The notes under the pieces are model-generated. The model was given only the letters and a program-made list of their open reading frames with translations. It did not search any database and was not told the origin of the DNA. The translations under genes and the position numbers were made by a program. A DNA stretch of 64,000 nucleotides, from the NCBI GenBank assembly GCA_030442055.1, contig JAUJEB010000003.1, positions 310,001-374,000 of the forward strand. The letters run 5' to 3'. This stretch comes from Agaribacillus aureus (GTDB taxonomy: Bacteria > Bacteroidota > Bacteroidia > Cytophagales > Cyclobacteriaceae). Below, piece by piece: positions 26,963-36,435 of the stretch; position 1 is the stretch's first letter; every line of letters begins with the position of its first letter.

Positions 26963-29900
26963 CTATTCTACGATGGGCTCCTGGTTGTATTCGGAAGGGT
27001 TGACACCATATTGCCTCTTGAAGCAACTTCTGAAGTACTGGAGATCTGTGAATCCCACTTCATAGGTGATCTCGGAAATGGTCATTTGGTTGTGATTTAA
27101 CAGCTGAGCGGCTCTCTTTAGTCGCAAAAGTCTGATGAACTCATTGGCCGAGAAGCCTGTGAGGGACTTCAGCTTTCGATATAATTGCATACGACTCATC
27201 CCCAGTTCCCTGCCTAAATACTCAACCGTAAAATTTGCATCCGACATATTCTTTTCAACAATTTTAATGGCGTCATTTAGGAATAATTCATCCTTGGAGG
27301 TGTAGGAAACATTGGATGGTTCAACTTTCATACCATCTCTGTTCAAAAAGTGCTTCCTTAGTATTTTTCTGGAAGTAATCAGGTTCCTGGCCCTTACCTT
27401 AATAAGGCTGGCATTAAAGGGTTTGGTAATGTAATCATCGGCTCCCGTTTCCAGGCCTTCCATTTTAAAGATGAGAGAAGTTCTTGCCGTAAGCAGTATA
27501 ATGGGAATGTGGCTGGTTTTGAATTCTGATTTGAGTTTGTGACAAAGTGTGATCCCATCCATTTTTGGCATCATGACATCACTGATAATCAAATCGGGTA
27601 CTACTGATTGTGCTAATTCAAAACCTTCCAAGCCATCTTTGGCTTCGTAAAGCTTGTAATCCGCCTCAAAAACCGAGGTGATATATTTCCTCACATCATT
27701 ATTGTCCTCAATAATCAGTAAAATTGGCTGTTCATCTTCATTCTGAAAATCAACTGCTGACGGATGCTGTACCAAATCGCCATTGGTAACATGAAGTTCC
27801 TCATCGGTTTTTTGGTAATTGTAAATATCTTCACTATCCCGGAAACCTTTCAGGAAGTTATCATAATTTAAGCCTGGTCTGCCGAGTGGCAGGCGGATTC
27901 TAAAACATGAGAATTCCCCTAATTTGCTTTCCACATCAATGCTTCCATGGTGCAGTTCAACCAGCGTTTTGGCCAATGACAGACCGATACCAGTTCCTAA
28001 ATCTTCGTGCTTTTCGTGATTATCAATACTATAAAACCGTTCAAAGATGTCTTCCCAGTGCTCTTCCGCAATGCCCTTTCCGTCGTCTCGTACCGCTATT
28101 TCAACATATCCGTGCTGGAAATAGGAATTTTTCTGACTGGGGGAATCCGGGTGATCGTTTAGCTTGTCCTTTTTTATCTGATGTATATCAATCCTTATAT
28201 GGCCTTGTTCAGAGGTATATTTCAGGGCATTGGACAGCAGGTTAAAGATAACCTTTTCCATTTGGTCCCGGTCAAAATAAACCTGAACATCATCCTGGCT
28301 GGAGCTGAACTTAAGTTCAATTTGCTTTTGCGCGGCGTAGCCCTGAAATGACAGTATAATTTCTCTGATAAATTTAATAATGTTCCCCTGGGCCACCTTT
28401 AATTTGAGATTACCGGATTCCGCCTTTCTGAAGTCCAGCAGCTGTGTCACCAGCCTTAACAACCGATGGGAATTCTGGTTTATTATATAAAGCTGTTCTC
28501 TCAAAAACTTACTACCCTCATGCATGGAGATAAGCTTTTCCAGTGGTCCGATGATCAGGGTAAGCGGCGTGCGTAATTCGTGAGAGAGGTTTGTGAAAAA
28601 TTGAATTTTAGACCGGTAAAGATTTTCCGAATGCGCTCTGTTAGCTCTTTCCAACTCCAAATTACTTTTCAGGCGTTCCCGGTTGATAATATTTTTATGA
28701 AGCATATAAGCAAACGCTGCTGCCATCAGCACATAAATACAATAAGCCCACCACGTTTTCCAAAGAGGAGGCAATATGGTAATTTTCATGGAAGTTATTT
28801 TTTCATTCCATAAACCGTCATTGTTTGAACCCTTCACCCAAAATGTGTAATCACCCGGGGGAATTTTGTTGTAATGTGCACTTCTGATATTTACCACCTC
28901 TTGCCAATTCCTGTCGTATCCATCCAATTTGTAGGCAAACTTGTTCTTACTGGCCTGCGAATAGCTTAAAGCTGTGAAGTTCAGGCTGAATGTGGATTGA
29001 TCATGATTTAGTGTAATTTCCCTGGTGTCCGCTATATACCCTTTCAGCGGTGATTTTTCAGACTCCGGGGTAACTTCAACATTGTCAATAGATAAGCCGG
29101 TGATATATACAGGAGGAATAAAAGGATTGTCCTTAACCTTATCGGGATGAAAAACATTAAAACCATTGATCCCGCCGAAGTAAAATTCTCCGTCGTCGTT
29201 TTTAAAACATGATCCCCGTAAGAATTCGTTTGATTGGAGGCCATCCAGCTTATCATAGTTCCGAAAGGTCTTCTTTTGGATATTGAACTTTGAAATACCC
29301 AGGCTGGTGCTAATCCACAAATTTCCATGATCATCTTCCAGTATACCAAAAATCACATTGCTTGGAAGTCCGTCTTCCATTCGGAAAGTTTTGAAAGTCT
29401 CAGATGGCCGGTCGAATAAATTCAGCCCGCTTCCCGTTCCAATCCATAAATTCTTATTCCTATCCTCAAAAATGGTATTAACCAGGTTATTGCTTAGCCC
29501 ATAGGCATCTTTTTCATCATATTCATATTTTACAAACTTTACTTTCAAATCATCATCAATCTGCAATTTTGCGATCCCGGTTTCGGTACATATCCATATG
29601 TACCCCTCACTGTCTTCAAAAATTTTCATAGCATTCAAATTGACCGTGTTGACGACCTCTTCACTGTCGAACTTTAAATGACGAAATGAGTCAGTATCCG
29701 GGTCATAAAGGTCAATGCTATTGCGATAAGTGGACACCCAGAGCCTTCCTTTCCTGTCTTCGAGAATGCTGTAAATGTTATCGCTGTCAATGGAAGAGGG
29801 ATCGCTCTCATCATGTTTGTATCTTTTAAATGATCTGGTTTTTCGATCAAACAAGCTTAAACCGCCATTATAGGTACCCACCCACAAGTTGTTCTTTGAA

Positions 29901-31201
29901 TCTTCAAAAATACCTATTACCGCATCGCTGCCGATACTATTTGAATTGTTGGGATCATATCTGTAATAGGTGAATTTGTTGGTTTTTGCGTCGTAGAAAT
30001 TCAAGCCGCCACCATCTGTACCAATCCATAAATTGTGGTCATCATCTTCATAAATACTGGTGACATTACCATTATTAATCGAAGCCTGGTCAAATATATT
30101 GATCCCGTAATGCTTAAACCGGTGGCTGTAGACGTCCACAATATTTAAACCCTGATTGTAGGTGCCAACCCATAACATGTCAGAATTATCTTCATAAATG
30201 GACCAGATGGAATTATTACTGATACTATTTTGATTATTGGGATCATAATAATAATGATCGAATGCTCCCGTAATCGGATCATACCGGTTCAAACCTCCAT
30301 TTTCCGTTCCAATCCAAAGTTTTCCTTTGACATCCTCACATAAAGATAAAACGGTATTGTGTGAAATACTGTTCTCAGCATTTTCCCTGTGAGCAAAACG
30401 CTCGAACCGATAATCCCCTTGGGTGTCTTTATACAACAGGTTGACCCCGTTGCCCCGGGTCCCGACCCATATTTTATCCTTGCTACTTTGGTGGATTGTC
30501 GTGACAAAATTACTGCCAATGCTGGTTTCATCATCGACATCATGGACAAAACGGATAAATTCGCCACTAACCTTGTCAAACAAATTAAGGCCTCCTCCCT
30601 CCGTTCCTACCCAAAGATTCCCATCGAGATCTTCAAATAACCTGGAAATATTCTCATGGCTTAGGCTTCTGGAATTATTGACGTCGTTGCGGAAGTGTTT
30701 AAACCCTTTATCCCGACCTAAAAACAAATTTAATCCCTTATTTTTAGTACCTACCCACAGGTTACCTTCGCTGTCCTCAATAATACTGGATATGGCATTG
30801 TCGCTGATATCACCGGGCCGGTTATCCGCTTTATACCTTGTGAATGTATCATGGTCCCGCGATAAAAGATTCAAGCCGCCAAAATTAGTACCAACCCACA
30901 GATTGTTTTGCTTGTCCTCATAAATGCTTAGCACATAATTATCACTCAGGCTTGTGGTATCGTTAAAAGTGTTTTCATAAACCTTGTTGGATACCCCGTC
31001 ATACCGGTTTAAGCCGTTTCTGGTGCCAATCCATAAATAGCCATACCGATCCTGGTAAACTCTCGTGATAGTACTATTGGAAAGGCCTGGGCTTATTCGT
31101 TTAAAATTTATTTTTTGGGACAATATTGATTGCCCAATAACGTGACTCGCTTGCGCAAAAAAAATAAACAGAATTATTAACAACAACTTAACTTTCCACA
31201 T
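26963..31201 (-). CDS. Hybrid two-component system sensor-regulator (HTCS)
   Basis: This 1412-residue protein joins all steps of a two-component pathway. A signal peptide (to about residue 24) precedes some fourteen Reg_prop blades (GNLWVGTxxGGLNxF repeats, about 30-690) forming two periplasmic propellers. A Y_Y_Y domain (about 700-770) and a membrane helix near 790 follow. In the cytoplasm there is a HisKA domain with H874 (FFTNLSHELRTPLT), an ATPase domain (DDGKGI, GTGIGLSLAK), a receiver with D1208 (SDVMMPKMDG), and an AraC-type DNA-binding domain at the C-terminus. HTCS proteins sense glycan fragments in the periplasm and activate polysaccharide-utilisation genes. The nearby SusCD genes are plausible targets. 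ATG 31201 is used rather than the TTG two codons earlier. Confidence 0.95.
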   Translation of the reverse strand: MWKVKLLLIILFIFFAQASHVIGQSILSQKINFKRISPGLSNSTITRVYQDRYGYLWIGTRNGLNRYDGVSNKVYENTFNDTTSLSDNYVLSIYEDKQNNLWVGTNFGGLNLLSRDHDTFTRYKADNRPGDISDNAISSIIEDSEGNLWVGTKNKGLNLFLGRDKGFKHFRNDVNNSRSLSHENISRLFEDLDGNLWVGTEGGGLNLFDKVSGEFIRFVHDVDDETSIGSNFVTTIHQSSKDKIWVGTRGNGVNLLYKDTQGDYRFERFAHRENAENSISHNTVLSLCEDVKGKLWIGTENGGLNRYDPITGAFDHYYYDPNNQNSISNNSIWSIYEDNSDMLWVGTYNQGLNIVDVYSHRFKHYGINIFDQASINNGNVTSIYEDDDHNLWIGTDGGGLNFYDAKTNKFTYYRYDPNNSNSIGSDAVIGIFEDSKNNLWVGTYNGGLSLFDRKTRSFKRYKHDESDPSSIDSDNIYSILEDRKGRLWVSTYRNSIDLYDPDTDSFRHLKFDSEEVVNTVNLNAMKIFEDSEGYIWICTETGIAKLQIDDDLKVKFVKYEYDEKDAYGLSNNLVNTIFEDRNKNLWIGTGSGLNLFDRPSETFKTFRMEDGLPSNVIFGILEDDHGNLWISTSLGISKFNIQKKTFRNYDKLDGLQSNEFLRGSCFKNDDGEFYFGGINGFNVFHPDKVKDNPFIPPVYITGLSIDNVEVTPESEKSPLKGYIADTREITLNHDQSTFSLNFTALSYSQASKNKFAYKLDGYDRNWQEVVNIRSAHYNKIPPGDYTFWVKGSNNDGLWNEKITSMKITILPPLWKTWWAYCIYVLMAAAFAYMLHKNIINRERLKSNLELERANRAHSENLYRSKIQFFTNLSHELRTPLTLIIGPLEKLISMHEGSKFLREQLYIINQNSHRLLRLVTQLLDFRKAESGNLKLKVAQGNIIKFIREIILSFQGYAAQKQIELKFSSSQDDVQVYFDRDQMEKVIFNLLSNALKYTSEQGHIRIDIHQIKKDKLNDHPDSPSQKNSYFQHGYVEIAVRDDGKGIAEEHWEDIFERFYSIDNHEKHEDLGTGIGLSLAKTLVELHHGSIDVESKLGEFSCFRIRLPLGRPGLNYDNFLKGFRDSEDIYNYQKTDEELHVTNGDLVQHPSAVDFQNEDEQPILLIIEDNNDVRKYITSVFEADYKLYEAKDGLEGFELAQSVVPDLIISDVMMPKMDGITLCHKLKSEFKTSHIPIILLTARTSLIFKMEGLETGADDYITKPFNASLIKVRARNLITSRKILRKHFLNRDGMKVEPSNVSYTSKDELFLNDAIKIVEKNMSDANFTVEYLGRELGMSRMQLYRKLKSLTGFSANEFIRLLRLKRAAQLLNHNQMTISEITYEVGFTDLQYFRSCFKRQYGVNPSEYNQEPIVE

Positions 31202-31918
31202 GTCCAATAAGACTATTTGTTAGTAATTTACACATTTATTAACTAAAAATTAAGCCCTCCGGCCTTGGAGCGCACAAAAAACACCATTGTTTTTCGTAAA
31301 TTAAATTAAAAGAACCAACCCAAATCTTTGACTAACCCGTTTTTATCGGTGGGTGCTCATTTTGATCTTTTGCAGCTAACCTAAAGAATATTGTCATTGC
31401 CATTTATCAGCCTGAACCTGCTCCTCCGTTAGCGCTTGTTTATTCAGTCGTTCTTTTGATCTTCATCAGCCTGCTATTTTCTTCCACCTTATCTTTTGAT
31501 CGTTAGCAAAAGCGTTCATTTCGGATCATGGGATAACCATCTTCCATACTTCCTTTAAATATGTAGTATCGCTTTTCATGCTTGGACCTGGTTGACATTT
31601 AAATATCTCCTGCGACTTCTCCGGTTTCCTACAACCAGTTTAACCCGCTTAGGCAGAAAACGAAAACAAACCTAATTGACGTTGATTGGCTTTGTTTTGT
31701 GCTAAAGCATAATAATAAAACATATTTGGAAATGCATCAACTAAATTGTCTAAAATTATACCGACTTGTCGCCCCGATGTCTTTAAATCCCAAATTCCTT
31801 TCCCTTGCCTGCAGCTAGCGGGTATCTAACACGCCAGACTTCCCTATCGATCCGAGATGTTTTTAAATATTATTAGTTATTTTTATATTTACGTAGTTGA
31901 TTACGTAAATATAAAATA
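31202..31918. other. Divergent intergenic region, 717 bp
   Basis: No convincing gene lies between the HTCS and the MarR-GNAT gene. On the plus strand TTTG at 31696-31699 and CATATTTG at 31721-31728 are separated by 21 bp, a near-consensus Bacteroidota promoter that would give a leader of about 180 nt for the MarR-GNAT gene. The perfect inverted repeat at 31881-31916 is listed separately. Confidence 0.4.
31881..31916. promoter_or_regulatory. Perfect 15-bp inverted repeat, probable MarR operator
   Basis: TTTTATATTTACGTA at 31881-31895 and TACGTAAATATAAAA at 31902-31916 are exact reverse complements with a 6-bp spacer. The right arm ends 2 bp before the ATG of the MarR-GNAT gene, so a bound regulator would block both transcription and the ribosome-binding region. 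MarR proteins commonly bind palindromes of this kind in their own promoters. Confidence 0.75.
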
Positions 31919-32875
31919 ATGGACTTATTTGATCAATTGGGTGAATTGGCGCTGGGAAGTCGCTTAAAGCGATTGAGTGACGGTATTATGAAGGATGGGA
32001 TAAAAATATATCAAAACAATAACATTGATTTCGAGCCAAAGCATTTCCCGATCTTTTATTTGCTAAGCCAAAAGAAATCGCTGGCCATTATGGAAATATC
32101 CGAAACACTGGGAGTCTCCCACCCCAGCGTCATACAATCGGTGAAAGAGATGGAAAAGAAAAAACTCATTCACTCCCACCGGGATGAGGACGACGGCAGG
32201 AAAAGATTACTGTCACTGACCACTACCGGAAAGGGCATGATACCGCTATTGCAAGTAGTATGGGAAGATATAGCAGCAGGTATTCACGAGTTAATTTCAA
32301 GCCAGGAAAATAATTTACTGGAGGCCATCAGCGGTATTGAAAAGGCATTAACCACCAAAAGTCTTTCGGACAGAGTAGCACTGATCAGTGAAAAACGAAA
32401 GTTGGCAGCCATAGAAATAATCGATTACGAAGACATTTATGCAGAAGATTTTAAAAAGATCAATTATTGGTGGATAAAGAAATACTTTACAATAGAAGAC
32501 ATTGACCGCGAGGTACTGGATCATCACAAGGCCTATATACTTGAGCGTGGCGGGCACATACTTTTTGCTAAATTCCAGGAAAAAATCGTGGGCACCTGTG
32601 CACTGATCAAAGAAACCGACGACCGGTATGAGCTTTCTAAAATGGGCGTTTTGGAAGATTATCAAGGTATGCAAATCGGAAAGAAGCTGGGGCTGGCTAT
32701 CATTGAAAAAGCTAGATCGGTGGGAGCTAAAACCCTGTACCTGGACTCCAATAAAACGCTGACACCCGCCATCCGGCTTTACGAAAAACTGGGGTTTAAT
32801 CATGTACACAAAAAAACAAATGAATCGGTCTATCAACGTAGCGATGTGTGTATGGAATTGGACTTAAAACCTTAA
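31919..32875 (+). CDS. MarR-type regulator fused to a GNAT acetyltransferase
   Basis: The 318-residue protein has two halves. Residues 1-150 are a MarR winged helix (SLAIMEISETLGVSHPSVIQ as recognition region, wing RDEDDGRKRLLSLT). Residues 155-318 are a GNAT fold with the acetyl-CoA loop DYQGMQIGKKLG, followed by KTLYLDSNKTLTPAIRLYEK and LGFNHV. Such fusions are known in many bacteria, but their acetylated substrate is generally unknown. An attractive reading is that the acetyltransferase modifies the same small molecule that the MarR domain senses (inference). The gene is preceded by a perfect palindrome and appears monocistronic. A convergent kinase gene ends 35 bp beyond its stop. Confidence 0.92.
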   Translation: MDLFDQLGELALGSRLKRLSDGIMKDGIKIYQNNNIDFEPKHFPIFYLLSQKKSLAIMEISETLGVSHPSVIQSVKEMEKKKLIHSHRDEDDGRKRLLSLTTTGKGMIPLLQVVWEDIAAGIHELISSQENNLLEAISGIEKALTTKSLSDRVALISEKRKLAAIEIIDYEDIYAEDFKKINYWWIKKYFTIEDIDREVLDHHKAYILERGGHILFAKFQEKIVGTCALIKETDDRYELSKMGVLEDYQGMQIGKKLGLAIIEKARSVGAKTLYLDSNKTLTPAIRLYEKLGFNHVHKKTNESVYQRSDVCMELDLKP

Positions 32876-32910
32876 AATCGCCGCGTTTTACACATTAGCA
32901 CCAACGGACA

Positions 32911-35286
32911 CTAGTAATATCCGGCATCAATACCTTCGGCGGGCAAGGTAACTTTGAAGCTGGTGAAGGTGTTCGGCTCGCTTTCCACCGTAACGGTTCC
33001 GTTTAATTTTTCCAGGGCCAGATTGACGATAAATAATCCCAGGCCATTCCCCCTTGATTTTTCAGAGACGCGAAAAAACATATCAAATATTTTTTCGTGG
33101 TATATCTCATTGATGCCGATCCCATTATCCCACACCCTGATGATCTGCTGCTTTTCGTTTTGCTCGAATGATACCCTCACGCGAGACTTGAATTCAGGAT
33201 AGGTATTCCTGAAATAAATGGCATTTTCAATCAAATTTTGAAAAATATTCAGGATCAGGTAATGATCCGAAAAGATTTTGGCATCTTCTTCGTAGTTGAA
33301 TGTAATGGATACGTTACTCGCTTCAATAAAATTTCTATAGGACTTATTGATCTGAATCACCAGATCTTCTACCGGCCAGTATCCGTAGCTGACGGTATGT
33401 TTTCTGATCTTGCTTACGGAAAGCAATTTTCTTAAGATGTTTTCAAGATTAAGGGTACTGTCTTCAATTCTGCTGAAGTATTCCAGTGCAACAGGCTCCT
33501 TGCTTTCCAGTTGAGCGATCTTTGCCAGCCCCAACAAGCTGGCCAGCGGACCGCGTAAATCATGAGATGCACGGTAAACATACAAGTCGAGCTCCTTATT
33601 GGCATCTACCAGCTTTTCATTGGTCGTGCGAAGCGACTTTGTTCTTTGACTAACCAGCTCCTCCAGGTGGTTATTAATTGATTTAAGCTTCTTATTTGTT
33701 TCCTGCAGCTGCGTTTTGGTTTGCCTGATTTGTTTGTTCTTCTCTTCGAGCTTCCTGTTCTGTTCACTTATTTTCTTCTCGGCTCTTTTCTTTTCACTAA
33801 TATCATTTCCTATTGTGACATAATTGCTAATACCCCCGCTTTCATCGTAAATTGGCGTTACCGTCATCGAAAGCCACATTTCTTCCCCGGTCTTGGTATA
33901 GTTCAAAAGCTCGCCAACATAAGGTTTACCGTAAACCATGACAGTTTCAGTTAACTTTCGGGCTTTTTCCTTGTCAGTATTCGGCCCTCTCAAAAACGAC
34001 TCCGGCTTTTTGTAGATAACTTCATCAAGGTCGTAGCCGGTCATGTCTAAAAATGCCTGATTTACCCATTCCAGCACATCCTGCTTGTCGGTGATCATTA
34101 CATAATTATCTGTTTTACTGACGACCAGCGACAATCTTTCCAACTCCATTTGATACTTTTTCCGCTCTGTTATATTTCTTGCGACGGCAGAAAAACCCTT
34201 TATCATTTTTGTATCGTCTTCCTTGTAAAGTAAGCGCACGTTCTGCCCTACCCAAATCGACTCACCATTTTTAGTTTTAACGGGAAACTCCAGGTAGGTG
34301 CTTTGCAGTCCTTTCTTAAATTGATCCTGATAAAACGTGATTACATCCGGCGCATACTCCTCCTTTACCAAGGTGTGAAAGGGCTTACCAAGCAGCTCTT
34401 TTTGCGTAAAACCAATCATATCGGCGGTGACATCATTGATAAAGGTGAAGTTTCCGTGGAAATCGGTTTCATAAAATATCTCTGACGACTCCTCTACCAA
34501 CAACCTATACATGTTTTCGCTTTTTTCCAGCTTCTGCTGGCTTAGTTTCTTTTCTGTAACATTGCGAAAAATAGCCTGCTGGCTTTTCTTGTTGTCTACC
34601 GTATAATCGTTGTGAATGTTTCCTTCAACAAATACCTCCTCGCCATGTTTGCCTATTAAATTCAGTTCGACGTGAATAAAATCCTTTCCTTTTTTTAGCT
34701 GGCTTAGATTGGTTTTGATGTATTTAGTATAATCGGGATGGACCACATCTGTGAACCGCAGGGACGCTACGTCACGGGAATCATAGGATAACGTTGACAA
34801 CCAGGCTGGATTTACATACAGAAATACCCCTTCTTCATCGACACACTGAATTAAATCATTGGTGTTTTCAAATAAACTCTTGTATCTGAATTCGGTAGTT
34901 TTTAACAATTGCTGATCCAATTTGCTTTGTAGCGCCTTTTTTACAACTATTGGCAGCATGGTCAGAAAGTTATTTTTTTTATCCTTAAGGATAAAATCAT
35001 AAGCCCCCAACTTCATGGCTTTAACTGCTACGGCTACATCCTCGTGACCGGTAACAAAGATCACCGGAACACTACCGGCAATTTTCAATATGTCAAATCC
35101 ATCGTAGTCATCCGGGTGATGATCAGCAATAATAACATCAAAGGAATTTTGTTCCATCCGTTCTTTGGCATCGTGGATGGAGTGCGCCGCGGTAAGGCAG
35201 AAGGATTTATCATCTTCTTCCAGGCTTTTCCTTAAATGCTTGAAGGTTGTATCATTGTTCTCTATGATTAAAAGCTGATGGATCAT
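32911..35286 (-). CDS. Response-regulator-first hybrid histidine kinase with three PAS domains
   Basis: The 791-residue protein starts with a receiver domain (acidic E9/N10/N11 region, phospho-acceptor D55 in VIIADHHPDD, then VTGHEDVAVAVKAMKLGAY). Three PAS/PAC units follow (about 125-250, 255-380 and 385-500), then a coiled coil (about 500-560), a HisKA domain with H575 (RASHDLRGPLASL) and an ATPase domain (NAIYF, WDNGIGI, GNGLGLFIV). No membrane helix is seen, so it senses cytoplasmic signals. The receiver at the N-terminus may accept phosphate from another kinase and tune this one. The first receiver acidic pair is unusual (ENN instead of DD). It is monocistronic; its output regulator is not in the window. 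Confidence 0.9.
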   Translation of the reverse strand: MIHQLLIIENNDTTFKHLRKSLEEDDKSFCLTAAHSIHDAKERMEQNSFDVIIADHHPDDYDGFDILKIAGSVPVIFVTGHEDVAVAVKAMKLGAYDFILKDKKNNFLTMLPIVVKKALQSKLDQQLLKTTEFRYKSLFENTNDLIQCVDEEGVFLYVNPAWLSTLSYDSRDVASLRFTDVVHPDYTKYIKTNLSQLKKGKDFIHVELNLIGKHGEEVFVEGNIHNDYTVDNKKSQQAIFRNVTEKKLSQQKLEKSENMYRLLVEESSEIFYETDFHGNFTFINDVTADMIGFTQKELLGKPFHTLVKEEYAPDVITFYQDQFKKGLQSTYLEFPVKTKNGESIWVGQNVRLLYKEDDTKMIKGFSAVARNITERKKYQMELERLSLVVSKTDNYVMITDKQDVLEWVNQAFLDMTGYDLDEVIYKKPESFLRGPNTDKEKARKLTETVMVYGKPYVGELLNYTKTGEEMWLSMTVTPIYDESGGISNYVTIGNDISEKKRAEKKISEQNRKLEEKNKQIRQTKTQLQETNKKLKSINNHLEELVSQRTKSLRTTNEKLVDANKELDLYVYRASHDLRGPLASLLGLAKIAQLESKEPVALEYFSRIEDSTLNLENILRKLLSVSKIRKHTVSYGYWPVEDLVIQINKSYRNFIEASNVSITFNYEEDAKIFSDHYLILNIFQNLIENAIYFRNTYPEFKSRVRVSFEQNEKQQIIRVWDNGIGINEIYHEKIFDMFFRVSEKSRGNGLGLFIVNLALEKLNGTVTVESEPNTFTSFKVTLPAEGIDAGYY

Positions 35287-35507
35287 AAAGTTTAAACAGT
35301 GATTTACAATTAAATTTAAAAAATAAGTATTGAAACGTCCCTATAAAACCCTTAGAATTGACATGATATCTCTTCACCTAATATCATCCACGAATCTTTA
35401 ACTTAACATATTTTACTTATTAATAAAAACAACTCCCAAACAACTTTTGCATTTTTTACAATTTGATATCGAAATACTTATATTTAAGAATTAATATTTT
35501 TTAGCAA

Positions 35508-36272
35508 ATGCCGGACAATACATTCAATTTAGATGGCAAAGTGGCCATAATCACCGGATCAAGTAAAGGTATAGGCCTTTCCATTGCCACCCTTTTAGGA
35601 AAACATGGCGCCAAGGTGGTAATATCGAGTAGAAAACAAGCGGCAATAGAACAAATTGCCCATCAGCTGTCTGGTGAGGGCATAAACGCTATTGCGATAG
35701 CTGCAAATGCAGGTAGCCGGCAGGAACTGGAAGACCTGGTGCGCAAAACCATCTCACACTACGATGGTATTGATATTATTGTGAATAATGCCGCGACCAA
35801 CCCTGTCTTTGGCGCCATTGAGCAGGTGGATGACCAGGCCTATGGAAAAATCATGGATGTAAACCTGAAGGGACCTTTTGATCTTTGCAAAAGCGCGCTG
35901 CCTTCTATGAAATCCCGCGGAGGGGGTTCCATTATCAATATCAGTAGCGTAGAAGGCCTCAACCCTGGACATGGTCTAGGTATGTATAGCGTGAGCAAAG
36001 CCGGACTTATCATGTTAACCAAGGTTATTGCCAATGAATGGGCTCAATACGATATCAGATGTAATGCCATTTGTCCGGGATTGATTAAAACCAAATTCAG
36101 CGAGGCGCTAACAAGCAATGAGAAGGTGATGAAAATGGCGCTGGCCAGAATACCCATGAAGCGCGCCGGAGAAGCAGGTGAAATGGCAGGACTGGCCTTG
36201 TTTCTTGCTTCCGATGCCTCCTCTTATTGTACGGGTGGGGTTTACACAGCAGATGGAGGTTATACCATCTAA
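35508..36272 (+). CDS. Short-chain dehydrogenase/reductase (SDR)
   Basis: The 254-residue protein is a classical SDR: cofactor motif TGSSKGIG (residues 16-23), NNAA at 93-96, catalytic S147, Y160 and K164 (YSVSK), and a C-terminal ADGGYTI. The pattern resembles the FabG-like group. S41-R42 after the second strand favour NADP(H) or relaxed cofactor use (inference). It lies 163 bp before the acyl-CoA dehydrogenase gene in the same direction. A loosely linked role in oxidation of a hydroxyacyl or alcohol intermediate is likely. SDR enzymes also accompany the related levulinate (lva) pathway. Confidence 0.93.
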   Translation: MPDNTFNLDGKVAIITGSSKGIGLSIATLLGKHGAKVVISSRKQAAIEQIAHQLSGEGINAIAIAANAGSRQELEDLVRKTISHYDGIDIIVNNAATNPVFGAIEQVDDQAYGKIMDVNLKGPFDLCKSALPSMKSRGGGSIINISSVEGLNPGHGLGMYSVSKAGLIMLTKVIANEWAQYDIRCNAICPGLIKTKFSEALTSNEKVMKMALARIPMKRAGEAGEMAGLALFLASDASSYCTGGVYTADGGYTI

Positions 36273-36435
36273 ACCAGCCACCTGTAGACGGCCGAAAGAT
36301 CTCTGATCATCGCAAAATAGGATATTGTTAGATAGAGATTCCGAAATGGTAGCATGGTATATGTGGCGAAAATAATCGGGCGTATCCGGCGTCTTTTAAC
36401 ACTTAAGATTTCAAAAATATAGCAGGAAAATCGAT

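Noticed and set aside
30423-30923. Plus-strand open frame of 166 codons inside the HTCS gene
   Set aside because: It is antisense to the Reg_prop repeats; the sense frame is continuous and well explained by known domains.
32348-32836. Minus-strand open frame of 162 codons inside the MarR-GNAT gene
   Set aside because: Antisense to a clear GNAT domain; its start has no promoter or conserved feature.
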